Source: Gracilaria gracilis
Taxonomy: Eukaryota; Rhodophyta; Florideophyceae; Gracilariales; Gracilariaceae
Length of the DNA stretch: 64,000 nucleotides
Assembly: GCA_030374805.1 (NCBI GenBank)
Contig: JARGSG010000200.1
Location: 806,001-870,000, forward strand
Reading direction: 5' to 3'
The notes beneath the pieces are model-generated. The model was not told the DNA's origin and did not search any database. It saw nothing but the letters and a program-made list of their open reading frames with translations. Made by a program: the position numbers and the translations under genes. Below, one piece after another: positions 1-10,813 of this stretch (positions are counted from its first letter, which is position 1; each line of letters starts with the position of its first letter).

Positions 1-18
1 ATTCGCGTACCAACAGGA

Positions 19-486
19 ATGGCAGTTCATCTCGTGACTGCGCCGCAGGCTCAGTCACGAGCCACCTCCATTGGTAATTGGTCGTCGACAGTACCACCAG
101 CTTCGGTAAGGTCGCCACCAAGTGCGGCGAGCACTCAACAAACCTCAACGGGTGGTTCGAAAGCATCTTCATATGCTACAGCAGCGACCAATCCGGTTAC
201 CCGACCTACCTCTATGGCAATGCGTGATCCCCAGACAGGTGGATTGGTTTGCTGGCTCTGTTTGTCGCCAGACCATCTGGCGAACAGATGTGACAAAATA
301 TTCCCAGGGGTGCGCGAACATCTGATCAGTGCCAGGCAGCAAAACCACCGTAACCTATATGGATCTGGAAAGAGGGTACAAGCTCAACCATCACCATCTC
401 AGGTTCATCTCGTCGAGGAAACACCAATCTTGGAGAAGGACAGTCCCGCTCAGGAGGAGCAGGAAAACACCGAACGGTTAGCGTAG
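19..486 (+). CDS. gag: Ty3-A gag C-terminal part with zinc knuckle
   Basis: Nucleocapsid-like end of the gag protein. It holds one CCHC knuckle (C-x2-C-x4-H-x4-C, beginning CWLC) near residue 80 of the visible part, preceded by a Ser/Thr/Ala-rich linker and followed by an acidic tail. In Ty3/gypsy elements this knuckle binds the genomic RNA for packaging. The N-terminal capsid part lies left of the window, so the first Met seen here need not be the true start. Confidence 0.75.
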   Translation: MAVHLVTAPQAQSRATSIGNWSSTVPPASVRSPPSAASTQQTSTGGSKASSYATAATNPVTRPTSMAMRDPQTGGLVCWLCLSPDHLANRCDKIFPGVREHLISARQQNHRNLYGSGKRVQAQPSPSQVHLVEETPILEKDSPAQEEQENTERLA

Positions 487-506
487 GGGCCACCCCTAAC
501 CGTGAA

Positions 507-1553
507 TTGGAAGGCCCGTCGATACCGGAACGGGAAACCTTAATGGTGGAAAAAGAAGAATCAGATGTACCCAATGTGGTGTGTCTAATGAAGTACAATA
601 ACTATAAAGTTAATGCTTCAGTAAGCTTTCTCAATTACCTACAGGTCCCCGTTGCGTGTGTACTCGATACCGGCGCCGGTCCGAATGTGCTAAACGCTCG
701 CGTCATACCCGATGCGGTCTTGCGGAACATTCGACCTGCCCCGACTATCAACCCGCTGGTGGACGCTAACGAGCGCCCACTGCACCTTAGAGGAATGTTA
801 ACCACTGTGGTACAACTTGGAACCTTGAAGGTGAAGCTCAATTTCTTTGTGGTGGATCGTCTGGCGACAGACTGTATCCTCGGGACCAACTTTATTGACA
901 GACATGTCAAGGCAATTTTGCCAGGGTCCCGAACGGTCGCTCTCCGTCAAGGTGGTCGTATTGCTATACTGGGTAATACGCAGACCAAAGATGGTTGGCG
1001 TAAGAAGCCGAGGTTCAATATACCCACCGAAACGGTTTCAAACAAGATACGGCTCACCAAACTGGTTTCAATTCCGGCTATGACCCAAATGGTAGTGAAC
1101 GTCTCATGCGCAGTTCCAGGATTGGTAATGCTACAGAACCATCCTAGGTTGGCAGAAAGACATCTCGCCTTGATGGCAAACGGGATTATCGACAACATCC
1201 CTAACCAAGCCTTCAAGGTGTACTTGAGTAACTTTAGCAATCACATTGTTAAGTTACCCAAGAATACCACTATTGGAATCGCACTGCCGGCACCACAAGG
1301 GGTTTTCACGGTCTCACCTAATGTGTTGGGCGAGGTCGCCACCTCTAAGGAAGGGGGAGGAACGGATGCGCCATACCCTGCATATGCGCCCCCGTTATCG
1401 GCAAATACCAAAATGGAACAGAAGATCGCCAGTACCTTTAAGGTTAGGGATCAGGAAAAGACTATGGAACTGGACCCAGTGCGGAATTGGAGAGAGGAAG
1501 TCCAGATCGGTGCGGAGAACCAGGCTCTCCGAGACCGGATCCTCAGTCTCTGA
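507..1553 (+). CDS. Ty3-A aspartic protease region
   Basis: Retropepsin-like domain. The active-site motif D-T-G-A-G-P lies about 50 residues in, preceded by a hydrophobic strand (VACVL) and followed about 75 residues later by the I-L-G-T-N-F-I segment typical of the retropepsin C-terminal half. Retropepsins process the gag and pol polyproteins and act as dimers. The region after the protease (about residues 140-340) is a linker without a fold I recognise. Gag, protease and pol being read in separate steps is common in this superfamily. Confidence 0.75.
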   Translation: MEGPSIPERETLMVEKEESDVPNVVCLMKYNNYKVNASVSFLNYLQVPVACVLDTGAGPNVLNARVIPDAVLRNIRPAPTINPLVDANERPLHLRGMLTTVVQLGTLKVKLNFFVVDRLATDCILGTNFIDRHVKAILPGSRTVALRQGGRIAILGNTQTKDGWRKKPRFNIPTETVSNKIRLTKLVSIPAMTQMVVNVSCAVPGLVMLQNHPRLAERHLALMANGIIDNIPNQAFKVYLSNFSNHIVKLPKNTTIGIALPAPQGVFTVSPNVLGEVATSKEGGGTDAPYPAYAPPLSANTKMEQKIASTFKVRDQEKTMELDPVRNWREEVQIGAENQALRDRILSL

Positions 1554-1568
1554 GAAGAATTTGAACCC

Positions 1569-4500
1569 ATGTGGTCGGGCCGGTTGGGCCAAATTGAGGC
1601 TACAGAGCACCGTATTGATATGGTGCCTGGCTGGAAACCCATTTACCAGCAGCCTTACCGTGGAGGTCCAAAAGCCCGGGAGGTTGAGCTCAATGAGGTC
1701 GAGAGAATGCTCCGTGAAGGTGTCATAGAACCAGCAAATGCGGACTGGGCCAGCCCTGTGGTTCTCGTCACAAAGAAGAATGATACCCGTATGCGTTTCT
1801 GTGTGGACTACAGAAGACTGAATAGTATGACCATTAGGGATTCGTACCCAATACTTAGAATGGACGAGTGTATAGATTCGTTGGGCAACGCCAAGATCTT
1901 TACTACGCTCGATGCCAATTGTGGTTATTGGCAGGTACCTATCAGGGAAGAAGACAAGGACAAAACTACGTTTACTTGCCACGCTGGGTTATTCCGTTTT
2001 ACGCGTATGCCCTTTGGGTTGCGAAATGCCCCGGCTACCTTTCAGAGGGCGTTAGATATAATCCTTTCGAAGGTGAAGTGGAGAACCGCTCTGGTATACA
2101 TCGACGATGTAATCATATATTCCAGAACGGTAGAGGAACATTTCCACCATGTTAGGGAAGTTTTGAACCTTTTGAGGGAATCTGGAGTAACGTTGAAGCT
2201 CCGCAAGTGCGAATTCTTCACCAAAGAGGTAGAATACCTTGGTCATATCATCAGCCCTGGGAGGTTAGAAGTGACGCCGCGGAATATCCGGGTCGTGCAG
2301 GAGGCGAAGCCACCCACGTCCCAGACGGAAATCCGATCCTTTATAGGTTTGTGCAATGTGTACCGCCGGTTTATCAAGGGATATGCCAAGATAGCGGCTC
2401 CCCTCAACAGGAAGCTGCTGAAAGGTCAACCTACAAGGTTTGAATGTCTTACCAATGAGGAAATGGATGCGTTCGAGGCGCTGAAACATGCGCTCTTGAC
2501 ACCTCCCATCTTGGCATTACCCAAAGCTGGTTTACGATACACGTTGGATACTGACGCTTCGGACGCCCAAATTGGTTGTTGTCTTATGCAAGAGCAAGAA
2601 AACGGCGACAAACTACCTATAGGGTACTGCAGCCGTGCTTTGCACGCTGCAGAAAAGAACTACACAACAACCGAAAAGGAATGTCTGGCAGTGGTCTGGA
2701 GCATGTTGATGCTCCGTCCCTACCTATATGGTGAAAGGTTCACGCTTCGAACCGACCATGATGCCCTACGGTGGATACTGGGTCTGGCCGACGCATCAGG
2801 CAGACTTGCCCGATGGCGGTTACGACTTTCAGAGTTCGAGTATGACGTACAGTACCGTCCAGGTATCAAGCACAATGTCGCAGACGCGATGTCTCGCATT
2901 ACCACAGATGGTTTGGACACCGAGCCGGTAGAGGATGATATTCCATGCTTTACCATCTCTACCAACCCTGATGGTGATACCTTAGAAGGTTACTGGACTC
3001 TACCCGAAGAGGATACGTGGTTTAGTGATGCCATCGCTCGGGAAATACTCGCCCTCGAGGAAACAGACGTCATGCCAATTACCCGCGAGGAATTCCTGAG
3101 AGAGCAAGCAAACGATGTTTATTGCCGCTCTCTCATGGACCAAGTAGGTATGAAAGACTCGAACTTTGACGTCGACCGAAATGGTTTCCTGGTGAGGCGA
3201 GCTCCTATTGATGGTTCCCTTCAGAAGGTAGTGCCCAAGGTGCTGCGCCCTCGGGTGCTGTACCTAGCCCACTACCCAAGACTATCAGGACACCCTGGAG
3301 GTACGAGAATGTACTACACCTTGAGGCAAGGGTACTACTGGCCTCATATGGCTAATGATATATATACCTTTGTAGGTCAATGTGAATCTTGCGTACGTAC
3401 CCGTGGAGGTCTCCGGAAGCACAGGAAATACTTGAAGTTATTCCCTGCAGCGGGTCCTCTCGAGTTCGTCGCAATAGACCTTCTGGGTCCCTTACCAAAA
3501 ACCACAAGGGGATATCAGTACATCATCGTAATCACCGACAGGTTCTCGAAGCTCACGCGAGCGATACCCTTGAAGGACACGAAATTGACGACCCTCGCGG
3601 TGGCGTTCTTGAACAATTGGATCTACCCGTATGGTGCACCGCTTTATCTACTTACCGACAATGGTTCGAACTTAGCTTCGAAGTTCTTCGAAGCTGTTTA
3701 TAACCTCTTGGGTATTAAGCACTACTTCACTACTGCCTACCATCCGCAAACGAATGGGCAAGTGGAGCGCTTTAACCGAACACTGGTATCTAGGCTGCGA
3801 CATTATACGGAAGAACACCAAACTGGTTGGGACGAGCTCGTGCAGCCCTTGACATATGCATACAACCTTCAGGTTCATCGAGCGACGCAAACTACGCCGT
3901 TCGATCTAATACTGTCAAGACACCCCCCAGGTATTGTTGTTGAACGGGACCCATTAGGACAAGAAGCCACCGGAGCGCTCACACCGTCACAGGTCAAACG
4001 GAATACCCTTTTGAGGTTGAGACGTGCTCTCAAGTATGCTGAGAGCAAGCTCACAGCATCCCAGAAGCGGTACAAGGAGGACTACGACCGAAAGGTAACC
4101 CAAGTGGTAACGGCTACGCCGGGTCAATATGTCTTTATTGACCACCCCCCGAAAGTAGCTAAACCACGACCGGGTGATGAGGCCGATGATGAAGCTATTG
4201 ATAGAGATATCAATTCGAAGCTTCTTCCGAAATCATCGGGACCTTTCAAGGTAGTTCGAGCAACCGACCACACTGTGACGGTGAACCAAGATGGTGTAGA
4301 GAATACGATCTCTATTGACCGAATCACGGTTGCACCTCGAACGGTTCAGTCCAGGAAGGAACGCGGAGAATCCGCGCGTGACCCACAAGCGGTTGCCCTG
4401 AGGACTCAGCCCCGGGAAGACGGGACACCCATCGAGGTTAATGATGACGCACAGGGTGACGACCCAGACTACGTACCACCCGCAGGGATTACGGTTGCTC

Positions 4501-4763
4501 CTTCAGAGGAAACACCTACCCCTAGAGGTACCGATGCTCATCTAAACCAAAGTGGTGAAAGGATACCATCGCAGGTCTCTAATGAGTTCCCAGTGGAACG
4601 CCTTGTAGGTCACCGCCGTACCCAAGAAGGTCTGAAGTACACAGTACGCTGGTATGGCTGGGGGGCTGACGGTGATACCGCCGAGCCGCCCTCAGCCATA
4701 CCACACCACTTCAGGGTAAGCTACTGGAACCGAAAAGGAGAGGACATGCCGAACGATGGGTAA
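1569..4763 (+). CDS. pol: Ty3-A pol: RT, RNase H, integrase, chromodomain
   Basis: Open frame of 1064 codons. The reverse transcriptase (about residues 50-230) has the Y-I-D-D catalytic box. RNase H follows (about 320-440, starting T-D-A-S-D). The integrase has a H-x-n-H-x-n-C-x2-C finger (about 565-610) and a D,D,E core (IDLLG; LTDNG; GQVERFN). The last about 55 residues form a chromodomain (VERLVGHRR...YTVRWYGW). Chromodomains steer integration towards particular chromatin in chromoviruses. Length is normal for the family. The coding sequence itself carries extra ACC-N5-GGT motifs. Confidence 0.92.
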   Translation: MWSGRLGQIEATEHRIDMVPGWKPIYQQPYRGGPKAREVELNEVERMLREGVIEPANADWASPVVLVTKKNDTRMRFCVDYRRLNSMTIRDSYPILRMDECIDSLGNAKIFTTLDANCGYWQVPIREEDKDKTTFTCHAGLFRFTRMPFGLRNAPATFQRALDIILSKVKWRTALVYIDDVIIYSRTVEEHFHHVREVLNLLRESGVTLKLRKCEFFTKEVEYLGHIISPGRLEVTPRNIRVVQEAKPPTSQTEIRSFIGLCNVYRRFIKGYAKIAAPLNRKLLKGQPTRFECLTNEEMDAFEALKHALLTPPILALPKAGLRYTLDTDASDAQIGCCLMQEQENGDKLPIGYCSRALHAAEKNYTTTEKECLAVVWSMLMLRPYLYGERFTLRTDHDALRWILGLADASGRLARWRLRLSEFEYDVQYRPGIKHNVADAMSRITTDGLDTEPVEDDIPCFTISTNPDGDTLEGYWTLPEEDTWFSDAIAREILALEETDVMPITREEFLREQANDVYCRSLMDQVGMKDSNFDVDRNGFLVRRAPIDGSLQKVVPKVLRPRVLYLAHYPRLSGHPGGTRMYYTLRQGYYWPHMANDIYTFVGQCESCVRTRGGLRKHRKYLKLFPAAGPLEFVAIDLLGPLPKTTRGYQYIIVITDRFSKLTRAIPLKDTKLTTLAVAFLNNWIYPYGAPLYLLTDNGSNLASKFFEAVYNLLGIKHYFTTAYHPQTNGQVERFNRTLVSRLRHYTEEHQTGWDELVQPLTYAYNLQVHRATQTTPFDLILSRHPPGIVVERDPLGQEATGALTPSQVKRNTLLRLRRALKYAESKLTASQKRYKEDYDRKVTQVVTATPGQYVFIDHPPKVAKPRPGDEADDEAIDRDINSKLLPKSSGPFKVVRATDHTVTVNQDGVENTISIDRITVAPRTVQSRKERGESARDPQAVALRTQPREDGTPIEVNDDAQGDDPDYVPPAGITVAPSEETPTPRGTDAHLNQSGERIPSQVSNEFPVERLVGHRRTQEGLKYTVRWYGWGADGDTAEPPSAIPHHFRVSYWNRKGEDMPNDG

Positions 4764-6945
4764 ACCTTAGAGGTGATGCACAGCTCTTAGGGAGGGGGGA
4801 GGCTATTTTCGCGCTCCTCATTCGCTGCGCATCGCACCCACATGGTAACTGAAGCTAACTGCAACACCTAACTGGATAACTTTAATGAAGAAGCTAACAC
4901 CAACTGGGAGAAGTTAATCAGAGTGCATCGAAGAGACTAAGAAAGTTTGCCGGAAGACCGTGAAGGTTTAGCGATGACGTCGTACCGAACGAAGCTCGAC
5001 GAGGGATGCGCTTCGAGCGTCAGCGTCGCAGCCATCCCAAAGCTGGCACGCGGCCGGCACGCGCGCGCACCTTCATGGCACGCGCCGCGCACGCATGGCT
5101 CCAAACCCAAGTGGTGAAAGTCAAAAAATTAAGGTTTTTGATAAGAGAGAGACGCGCCCCAGATCGGCAGACCGCCGCGCTGGGTAACCGATTCGGTTTA
5201 CACTATTGTCTGTAGGGAGCGTGCACCGGCATGGTCAAAAAATCTAAGTATTTTGGGCGTGCTGCGCTCCCGAATCGGCCATTCTCAGCCTCTGAAACCG
5301 CTTGGTTCCCGAGATACAGACCAAAAGATGTTTCGGCGTTTTTGATACCGTTTGGTGGGGTAATTTCGGCGTGCAATTTTTTGATTCGCCTTGCAAGTAA
5401 CCTCATGGGTCTGGTGCAGCGTGTGCGCGTATGCGCGCCAAGAGGCCATGCAGAACCATCCAGGTACATTGCTGGCACTCGCGCGACGTCGCGCGCCACC
5501 CCCAAGCTACCAAATCGGTACTACGTGACACTCGCTGCGCACAGAAGTGCAACTGCAAGGTCTACCAATTTGGTTTGAGCTGTTTACGGTGGTAGAAACA
5601 CGACGGAGGATTGCGTCACCCGGATAGTGGCTGTGAAGAACCAAACCTTCGTGGTAATGACGAACGACACCCATGGGGACTGAAGCGGTTTGGAATAAAC
5701 CTTAAAGGTGGAGCAGGGAACTGCGCGGGAGACGTTAGTAATGCTGCGCAGCCCTTTATGGTACGATGGAAACCTTGAAGGTGTTTCAAAGTTATGGAAA
5801 TCAGAGAGAGAGCATGAAATGAACCTGTATGGTACTATTGACATCCTTTATGGAACAACCTAATCGACCGTGATGGTAACGAAGGGTAAGGAGGCCCAAC
5901 GAATGGCACATGCCAGGACCTATATGGTGACGCCGCAACCATAGAGAGAGGAAATAGACCATTACGAGATGGGAGTGAGAGCAGAAAGGACATGAATATA
6001 CCTCGGATGGTGTAGAAGGGAACGAGTTTTTGTGCTTACCATGAAAGTTCGTTTCCTCATGAGGTACGAAACCGATCGAGACCTATGTGGTATTCTTTGA
6101 AGACAGAAAGGACATGGTTCCTAGATGGTTTTCGCGCTATTTTGACCACGTTAAGGTTTCGCGCTCGTCATGGATGATCGACACCGAGGGTGGTTTGATG
6201 CACATGAAAATGGAACCCTTTGTGGCAGTACACTGCAGACGCCAACCGAAGCGGCCATCCATCCACCTTAGGGGTATTGAATGAAGCGCCGTGTACCGCT
6301 ACGGGTGGGAGCCCGTACGCTGGTACCAGGGCTACCCATGTGGTTCAGATACGGATCGGGGGTCACCATAAACGGATTCAACCTTGTCGGTCGGACAAGA
6401 AGCCACGGTGGCGTGAGCCGCGTAGACAAACCGCAAAGGGGGTGCGAAGGCAACCAGAAGGGAGAACGGTGGAACAACCTCGATGGAGTCAGCGGCAGTG
6501 CCTCGAAGGGTTGGTAGTCGAATCTGGAAGGGACAGAGAGACACGCCGCAACCAAGTGGGCGCCAAAATCCTTCACGGTACAGTGCTCACACGAGCCCGA
6601 AGGCGCAACCCGCCCCCTCCTGGGTAGACCGACACGGTAAATGGGTCTAAGCCGTTTAGCCCAAAAGGCAGAACCTTGGAGGTATGCAATGGGCGCGCGT
6701 CGCGCCCAAACAACAAATGGGAACGAATAGGCTGCTGTCTGTGATAACCAAAGAAGTGGATAGAGCTGCAATCGGTGATGACCAAGGTGGTGAACGGAGT
6801 ACGCTCGGCGACGCAGAGCCGATGCGACGCACGGCGCGAAATGGCACGAAGGCTGCGACAGGGACCAAATTGGTACGACGATGCAACCGACTTGGTGAAA
6901 GGATCTAGGAGCCACGAGGGCGTGGCTCAGGGTAGGAAGGGGGTC
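4764..6945. other. Ty3-A 3' noncoding region tiled with ACC-N5-GGT
   Basis: There is no convincing gene in 2.2 kb; the short open frames overlap on both strands and match nothing I know. By eye I find 25 exact ACC-N5-GGT sites, starting at 4764, 4836, 4957, 5105, 5187, 5225, 5400, 5455, 5509, 5564, 5645, 5699, 5772, 5823, 5867, 5918, 6081, 6265, 6334, 6381, 6628, 6673, 6781, 6864 and 6886. Many near matches (N4 or N6 spacing, or one changed base) lie between them. About 0.5 would be expected by chance. Between 5400 and 5918 the steps are mostly 44-55 bp. Spacers and flanks differ from copy to copy, so this is not a plain tandem repeat. Confidence 0.85.
6930..6945 (+). other. Ty3-A polypurine tract
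   Basis: G/A-rich run (GGGTAGGAAGGGGG, then TC) directly before the LTR. This is the usual primer site for plus-strand DNA synthesis in LTR elements, and it helps fix the LTR start. Confidence 0.6.
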
Positions 6946-7453
6946 TGTAGTACAATGAGACCTCACTGGGTTGGTGCCACGTGGGCCTACTGGTGCGCCT
7001 TGCTGGCTGCACTGTACCCACTTGGTATTCTGTATTTTATAATTTCTAATTTCTAATTTATAGTCTAGGATAGTTTAGCATTGCTGGCCCATGACAGTAG
7101 GTCATGGGCACAGCCGATGACGTCATGCCTGCATGGGAGATCGGCCTCGGTGCACCTTGTATATATTGTGGTGCACCTCGCCTTCCCCCTCGGGTATTGT
7201 AAAGTCAGGCACCACTAGGGCAGTAACTATACCATCTTGGTCACTTGCTACTCTATTACTATTCAGGTTTTACCGCGCGTCGACGTCTACTACCGTACAC
7301 CTACACGGTCTAGACTAGTTGCCCCGCCGTTTGCCCCTGCGGGTTTCAGATGCCCTACTACCATATTGGTTGTGTGTTTTTCCCCTTTGGGTTGAGCCCT
7401 CGCGCGCTCCCTCTACCAGCCGGACCCCACACCTTATCGGTATTTGTACGACA
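6946..7453 (+). repeat. Ty3-A 3' LTR
   Basis: 508 bp. It starts TGTAGTAC and ends GTACGACA, an imperfect terminal inverted repeat (7 of 8 positions). It lies directly after the purine tract. A TATA-like segment (TATATATT) is near 7160. It contains five exact ACC-N5-GGT sites, starting at 7016, 7231, 7299, 7360 and 7431. The 5' partner is outside the window, so the boundaries rest on the terminal repeat and the purine tract. Confidence 0.7.
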
Positions 7454-7612
7454 TACTGCTCGTGCAATGACGAAAGAGAACAAAAGTTTACATAAATGCT
7501 ACGTATGTCCTTCATAGATAGCTAAGCCAGAATGATTTTGTCGTATATATTCTCACATTTCCAAAGTGTCACAGAAAATGGAGCCCATTTCCACCTCATT
7601 CCAACGCCTAAG

Positions 7613-8190
7613 ATGCCATTGCGTTTGACAAAGACTTCTGACGCAGTCAAACTCCTCCGTTCTAAGTTTGAGAACAATGAAATCATTGGCAAAGAGAGCG
7701 TTAAAGCAGTCTGGGAATCAGAACAAAATTTTCAGCAACATAAGCTCAACAATTTTCGAAAATGCTTCAACAACCTTCGCAAATCATTTTTGTCAGACGT
7801 GAGCAAAGGTAAGTTTCCTTTTTTTTGAAAATGACCTTAAACTTCTCCTGACTCGCCCATAACTGTGCTTAAGATAACTCTGTGAATTTGAACAGATAAT
7901 GCGCTGCAGATGCGTTCTCACCCACGCAAAAACGTCAAAAGTTGACAGATGTGATACAAGAGGATTCAGAAGATTGTAGCAGTAGGGAAGATCCTCCGTA
8001 TGGAGAGGAGCTTTTGTCAGCTCCTCTGTGTCAAGCCGATTTACTTGCTCTCGGTGTGGTAAGAACCTGTGAGAATGACGAAGAGAATCACGATAGCAAT
8101 CCTACTGCCTTCTGGGATTGGTTCGGGGCAGTTTTTCGTCCATGTCGAGCATGGCGGAGAATTTATTGTCTTGGAAGGAGTATGGTCTGA
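7613..8190 (+). CDS. Two-exon gene, unknown function
   Basis: Exon 1 (7613-7808) encodes a basic helical segment (MPLRLTKTSDAVKLL..., with an NNFRKCFNNLRKSF stretch). A perfect donor AG|GTAAGT at 7809 and a TGCAG acceptor ending at 7909 bound a 101-bp intron. Joining them keeps the frame (codon GAT across the junction) and leads into exon 2 (7910-8190). Exon 2 begins with a possible nuclear signal (PTQKRQKL), then an acidic stretch, then a Trp-rich end (FWDWFGAVFRP). The product is about 158 residues from the ATG at 7613; an upstream in-frame ATG at 7532 is possible. I do not recognise the family. The layout of a helical DNA-binding-like segment plus an acidic region would suit a nuclear protein, which is inference only. 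It starts 160 bp after the Ty3-A LTR. Confidence 0.5.
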
Positions 8191-10813
8191 GGTGATGATC
8201 AACACCAGTGTACTGTAAAAAAAATGGCGGCGATCTAAGCTAAACAGATTGGAAACATATCACCCCAAAATAGTGGGATTTGAGAAGTTTTTGTAGGATT
8301 TACGTGGGTTCTACGAAGCTGTAGTATGTTCTCTTGCTCGAATTTCTCTCCCTTTTCCAGTACAGACGCACATAGAGGAGAAGCATAACCTAGGATGGAA
8401 AGCCTGTGATTCCAAAGTCGTTTATATTGACCTCGTCGCCTTCGTCGATTCTTTTGCAATTCAAAAAGACAATCAAGATTTCAAAGAACATTAAAGAAGT
8501 AAACATATTTTCCTAATTTATATTGTGTAAAAGTCCAATATGTTATAAACTGCAGTTCAGTATGCCAATCATCAAACTGCTGAAATCTACTGGGTGGTAT
8601 AGAATGTATGTTGTTTTACATTGTGAAGGATCGTCTCGGGGTATTTGAGATTTGAATACGTTTCAAAGATTTTAAATGCACATCAACTAGTACACATTGA
8701 GCTTTAAAACTGCTTTATAGCTACGTGAGTAGTTTTACTGGACATTCGCTGAATCGTAACTGGTATTATTCTGTGTGTTTGTGGTTCTGCTGAAGGTATA
8801 ATTGAAGCTTATGGCAGCCTTGTTAAAACGTTAAAGAATTGGCTCCTGATTCATTGAAAGTGTGTTTTCTAATACTTTGTCATTTATGGAGGCATAAAAG
8901 CATCGCAGTTTAATATCATGCATGAAATATACAGAATGTGCTTCTGCGCAAAGGAAACCCAAGATCTATTTAAAATAGTATTGCAGATACATCAAGCAAA
9001 AGCTAAAACCCATGGGCTTTCAGAATTTCCGTCTATCTCCTGACGTGGCGACTCCTAAGTGGCCATATCTAATATGAACCATTGCCACATTGCGTGACTT
9101 GCAGGCCATCCGTCTGCAAGTTCCATAGTGTATGGCTTGTTAGATCTCCATTCTTCGCCAGCACCAACCGCCCGCAAGATACAATCGCCAATCGTAACAC
9201 CAAATTTCAAACCGTAGATCGCGCATTTTTTTCGAGTTAACAATGGTTCCTCTTCCACTTTTAGTCCTATCCAACACCTCTCTCAACCCATCGCCACTGC
9301 GCAGCAACCTTTTGCTTTTTCGCCGTCTGGACCAACCGCCACTTTGCCACAGACCATTGTTTCCCCTCCATGTCAACCCACCGCCACTCTGCAACAACCC
9401 TTTCTTTTTCACCAAACATGAAGCCATAGAAGTGTGCAAGCGATGCGCACTAGAGCCAAAAACAAACAAAAGTAGTGTGTTGTGTAGCAAAAAAGAGACG
9501 GTGATGCTAAATAGGTCTTGTTGCCGAGTATTCACTGCCTTAAGGGTGTCAAAATATGGAAACCCGAAAACAAAACATGCGACGACACCGGTTTGATACT
9601 ATATGAGCCAGTGGCTACCGTACGTGCAACATAATGCTGCCAAATGCACAAACAATGCTGCCGGCAGCTTTCCCCATCTGTGAGGCACAAACTTCGTACT
9701 GCTTGGCGAGATTGTGATACATTATGGTCGCCGAATAGATGAAAAGCGACTTATGACCGAAAAACGGCAGCGTTACTGCCGAGGCTTTTTGTGCCTGACA
9801 TTCAACCCCAATGTAGTGACAGAGCGTGAGCGAGAGCATCATGTTCTTTAGTGCATTTTCCACGCTGAAAACGGACTGCATCTGTATGGTTTGCGTCTTA
9901 TAAATCGGCATTGTACTCATGGAAGACGACGGGTAGGCTTAGTTGCAAAAACGGTGTAGCAATGCTCCCGGACATGCGCGCAGTTTGCTGGCGCCTACTC
10001 GTGTTCCAGTTTGTTCCCGCTTTTTACAGTAAAAGGTTCTATAGGGCATGACGGAGATGTTAATTGTAGTTGCCTTGGAACCAAATTATTTCTTTTCCTG
10101 GTCTTAGTATAGGCCAGACTTCGAGATGAGGTTGATAAATGCTGCGTTGGAGGTCATTGCTGTCATCTTTATGCTATATCAGCGTTTAGAGAAGCATGAT
10201 TCTCGTAACAAATTTGCAAAGCTCCAGTAGTGTGCGTAATGTCTAGAAAAAACCAATTAAGTTATCGTGTCTAGACTTTATCACAGTCAAACAGAATCTC
10301 CAATTGATCAAAGAAAACATATCTTACTACCTGCGGAAAAGAATTCAATTATTAGCAAAATGCATGCCCGGGTTCTACTTTTCATAGTTTTAGTAACTGC
10401 AGAAAAAGCATAGATTGTCAACAAAAATGTGCGCGAGTTTAACTTTTTTAGTACCACAAAATTGGTACTAAATGTGGCAGTTGGTGGGAGGCATAATGAT
10501 GTTTTGGGCCCGTAGCACTACGCATCCAAAACTGGGCATATGAAATATGCTGGTTTGCCTTGTATTGTAACTCGTTGGCAATCAAATGATCCAAACACAG
10601 AGTGCCTCCTAAAAGAAAGCAAAATGCGCGCCGTGTGACACGGCGCATATTTTTAATGAAAAATATTTAGTATTACTACTGTGTTTGAATAGAATCTGAG
10701 TATTCTATGTATAAACGTCACGAATTGCCAGTGTCCCAGCAATTGTCGTGGATCTTTAGAACATCAGCCATTGCTGCTATTCTAGCTGAATTTGCCAGAA
10801 TTGGCTTGGCATA

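Larger units (their letters stand above)
1..7453 (+). mobile_element. Ty3-A: Ty3/gypsy chromodomain retrotransposon, left end outside window
   Basis: The visible parts are, in order: gag C-terminus with a CCHC zinc knuckle, aspartic protease, reverse transcriptase, RNase H, integrase with an HHCC finger, chromodomain, a 2.2-kb 3' noncoding region, a purine-rich tract and the 3' LTR. Integrase lying after RNase H gives the Ty3/gypsy order, and the C-terminal chromodomain marks a chromovirus-type element. The visible coding part looks whole or nearly so. The 5' LTR is not in the window, so age cannot be estimated from LTR divergence. The element is unusual in carrying an ACC-N5-GGT motif along its whole length (see 4764-6945). 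The right boundary is set by the LTR terminal inverted repeat and by the end of the motif array. Confidence 0.9.

Noticed and set aside
5231-5578. 115-codon forward frame in the Ty3-A 3' region
   Set aside because: No motif, overlapped by a similar reverse frame, and lying in a motif-tiled noncoding area.
6220-6966. Overlapping frames on both strands in the Ty3-A 3' region, up to 232 codons
   Set aside because: Composition of GC-rich, stop-poor sequence; no recognisable domain and both strands equally open.
7454-7531. Possible second LTR copy or target duplication after Ty3-A
   Set aside because: No match found; the 5' side of Ty3-A is outside the window, so a duplication cannot be tested.
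9055-9596. Overlapping forward (117 codons) and reverse (131 codons) frames
   Set aside because: Both derive from an imperfect repeat with low stop content; neither shows a domain or a plausible start context.
9615-9920. Reverse-strand frame of 101 codons (MSTMPIYKTQTIQMQ...)
   Set aside because: Cannot be excluded as a small gene, but there is no motif, no partner gene and no promoter signal.
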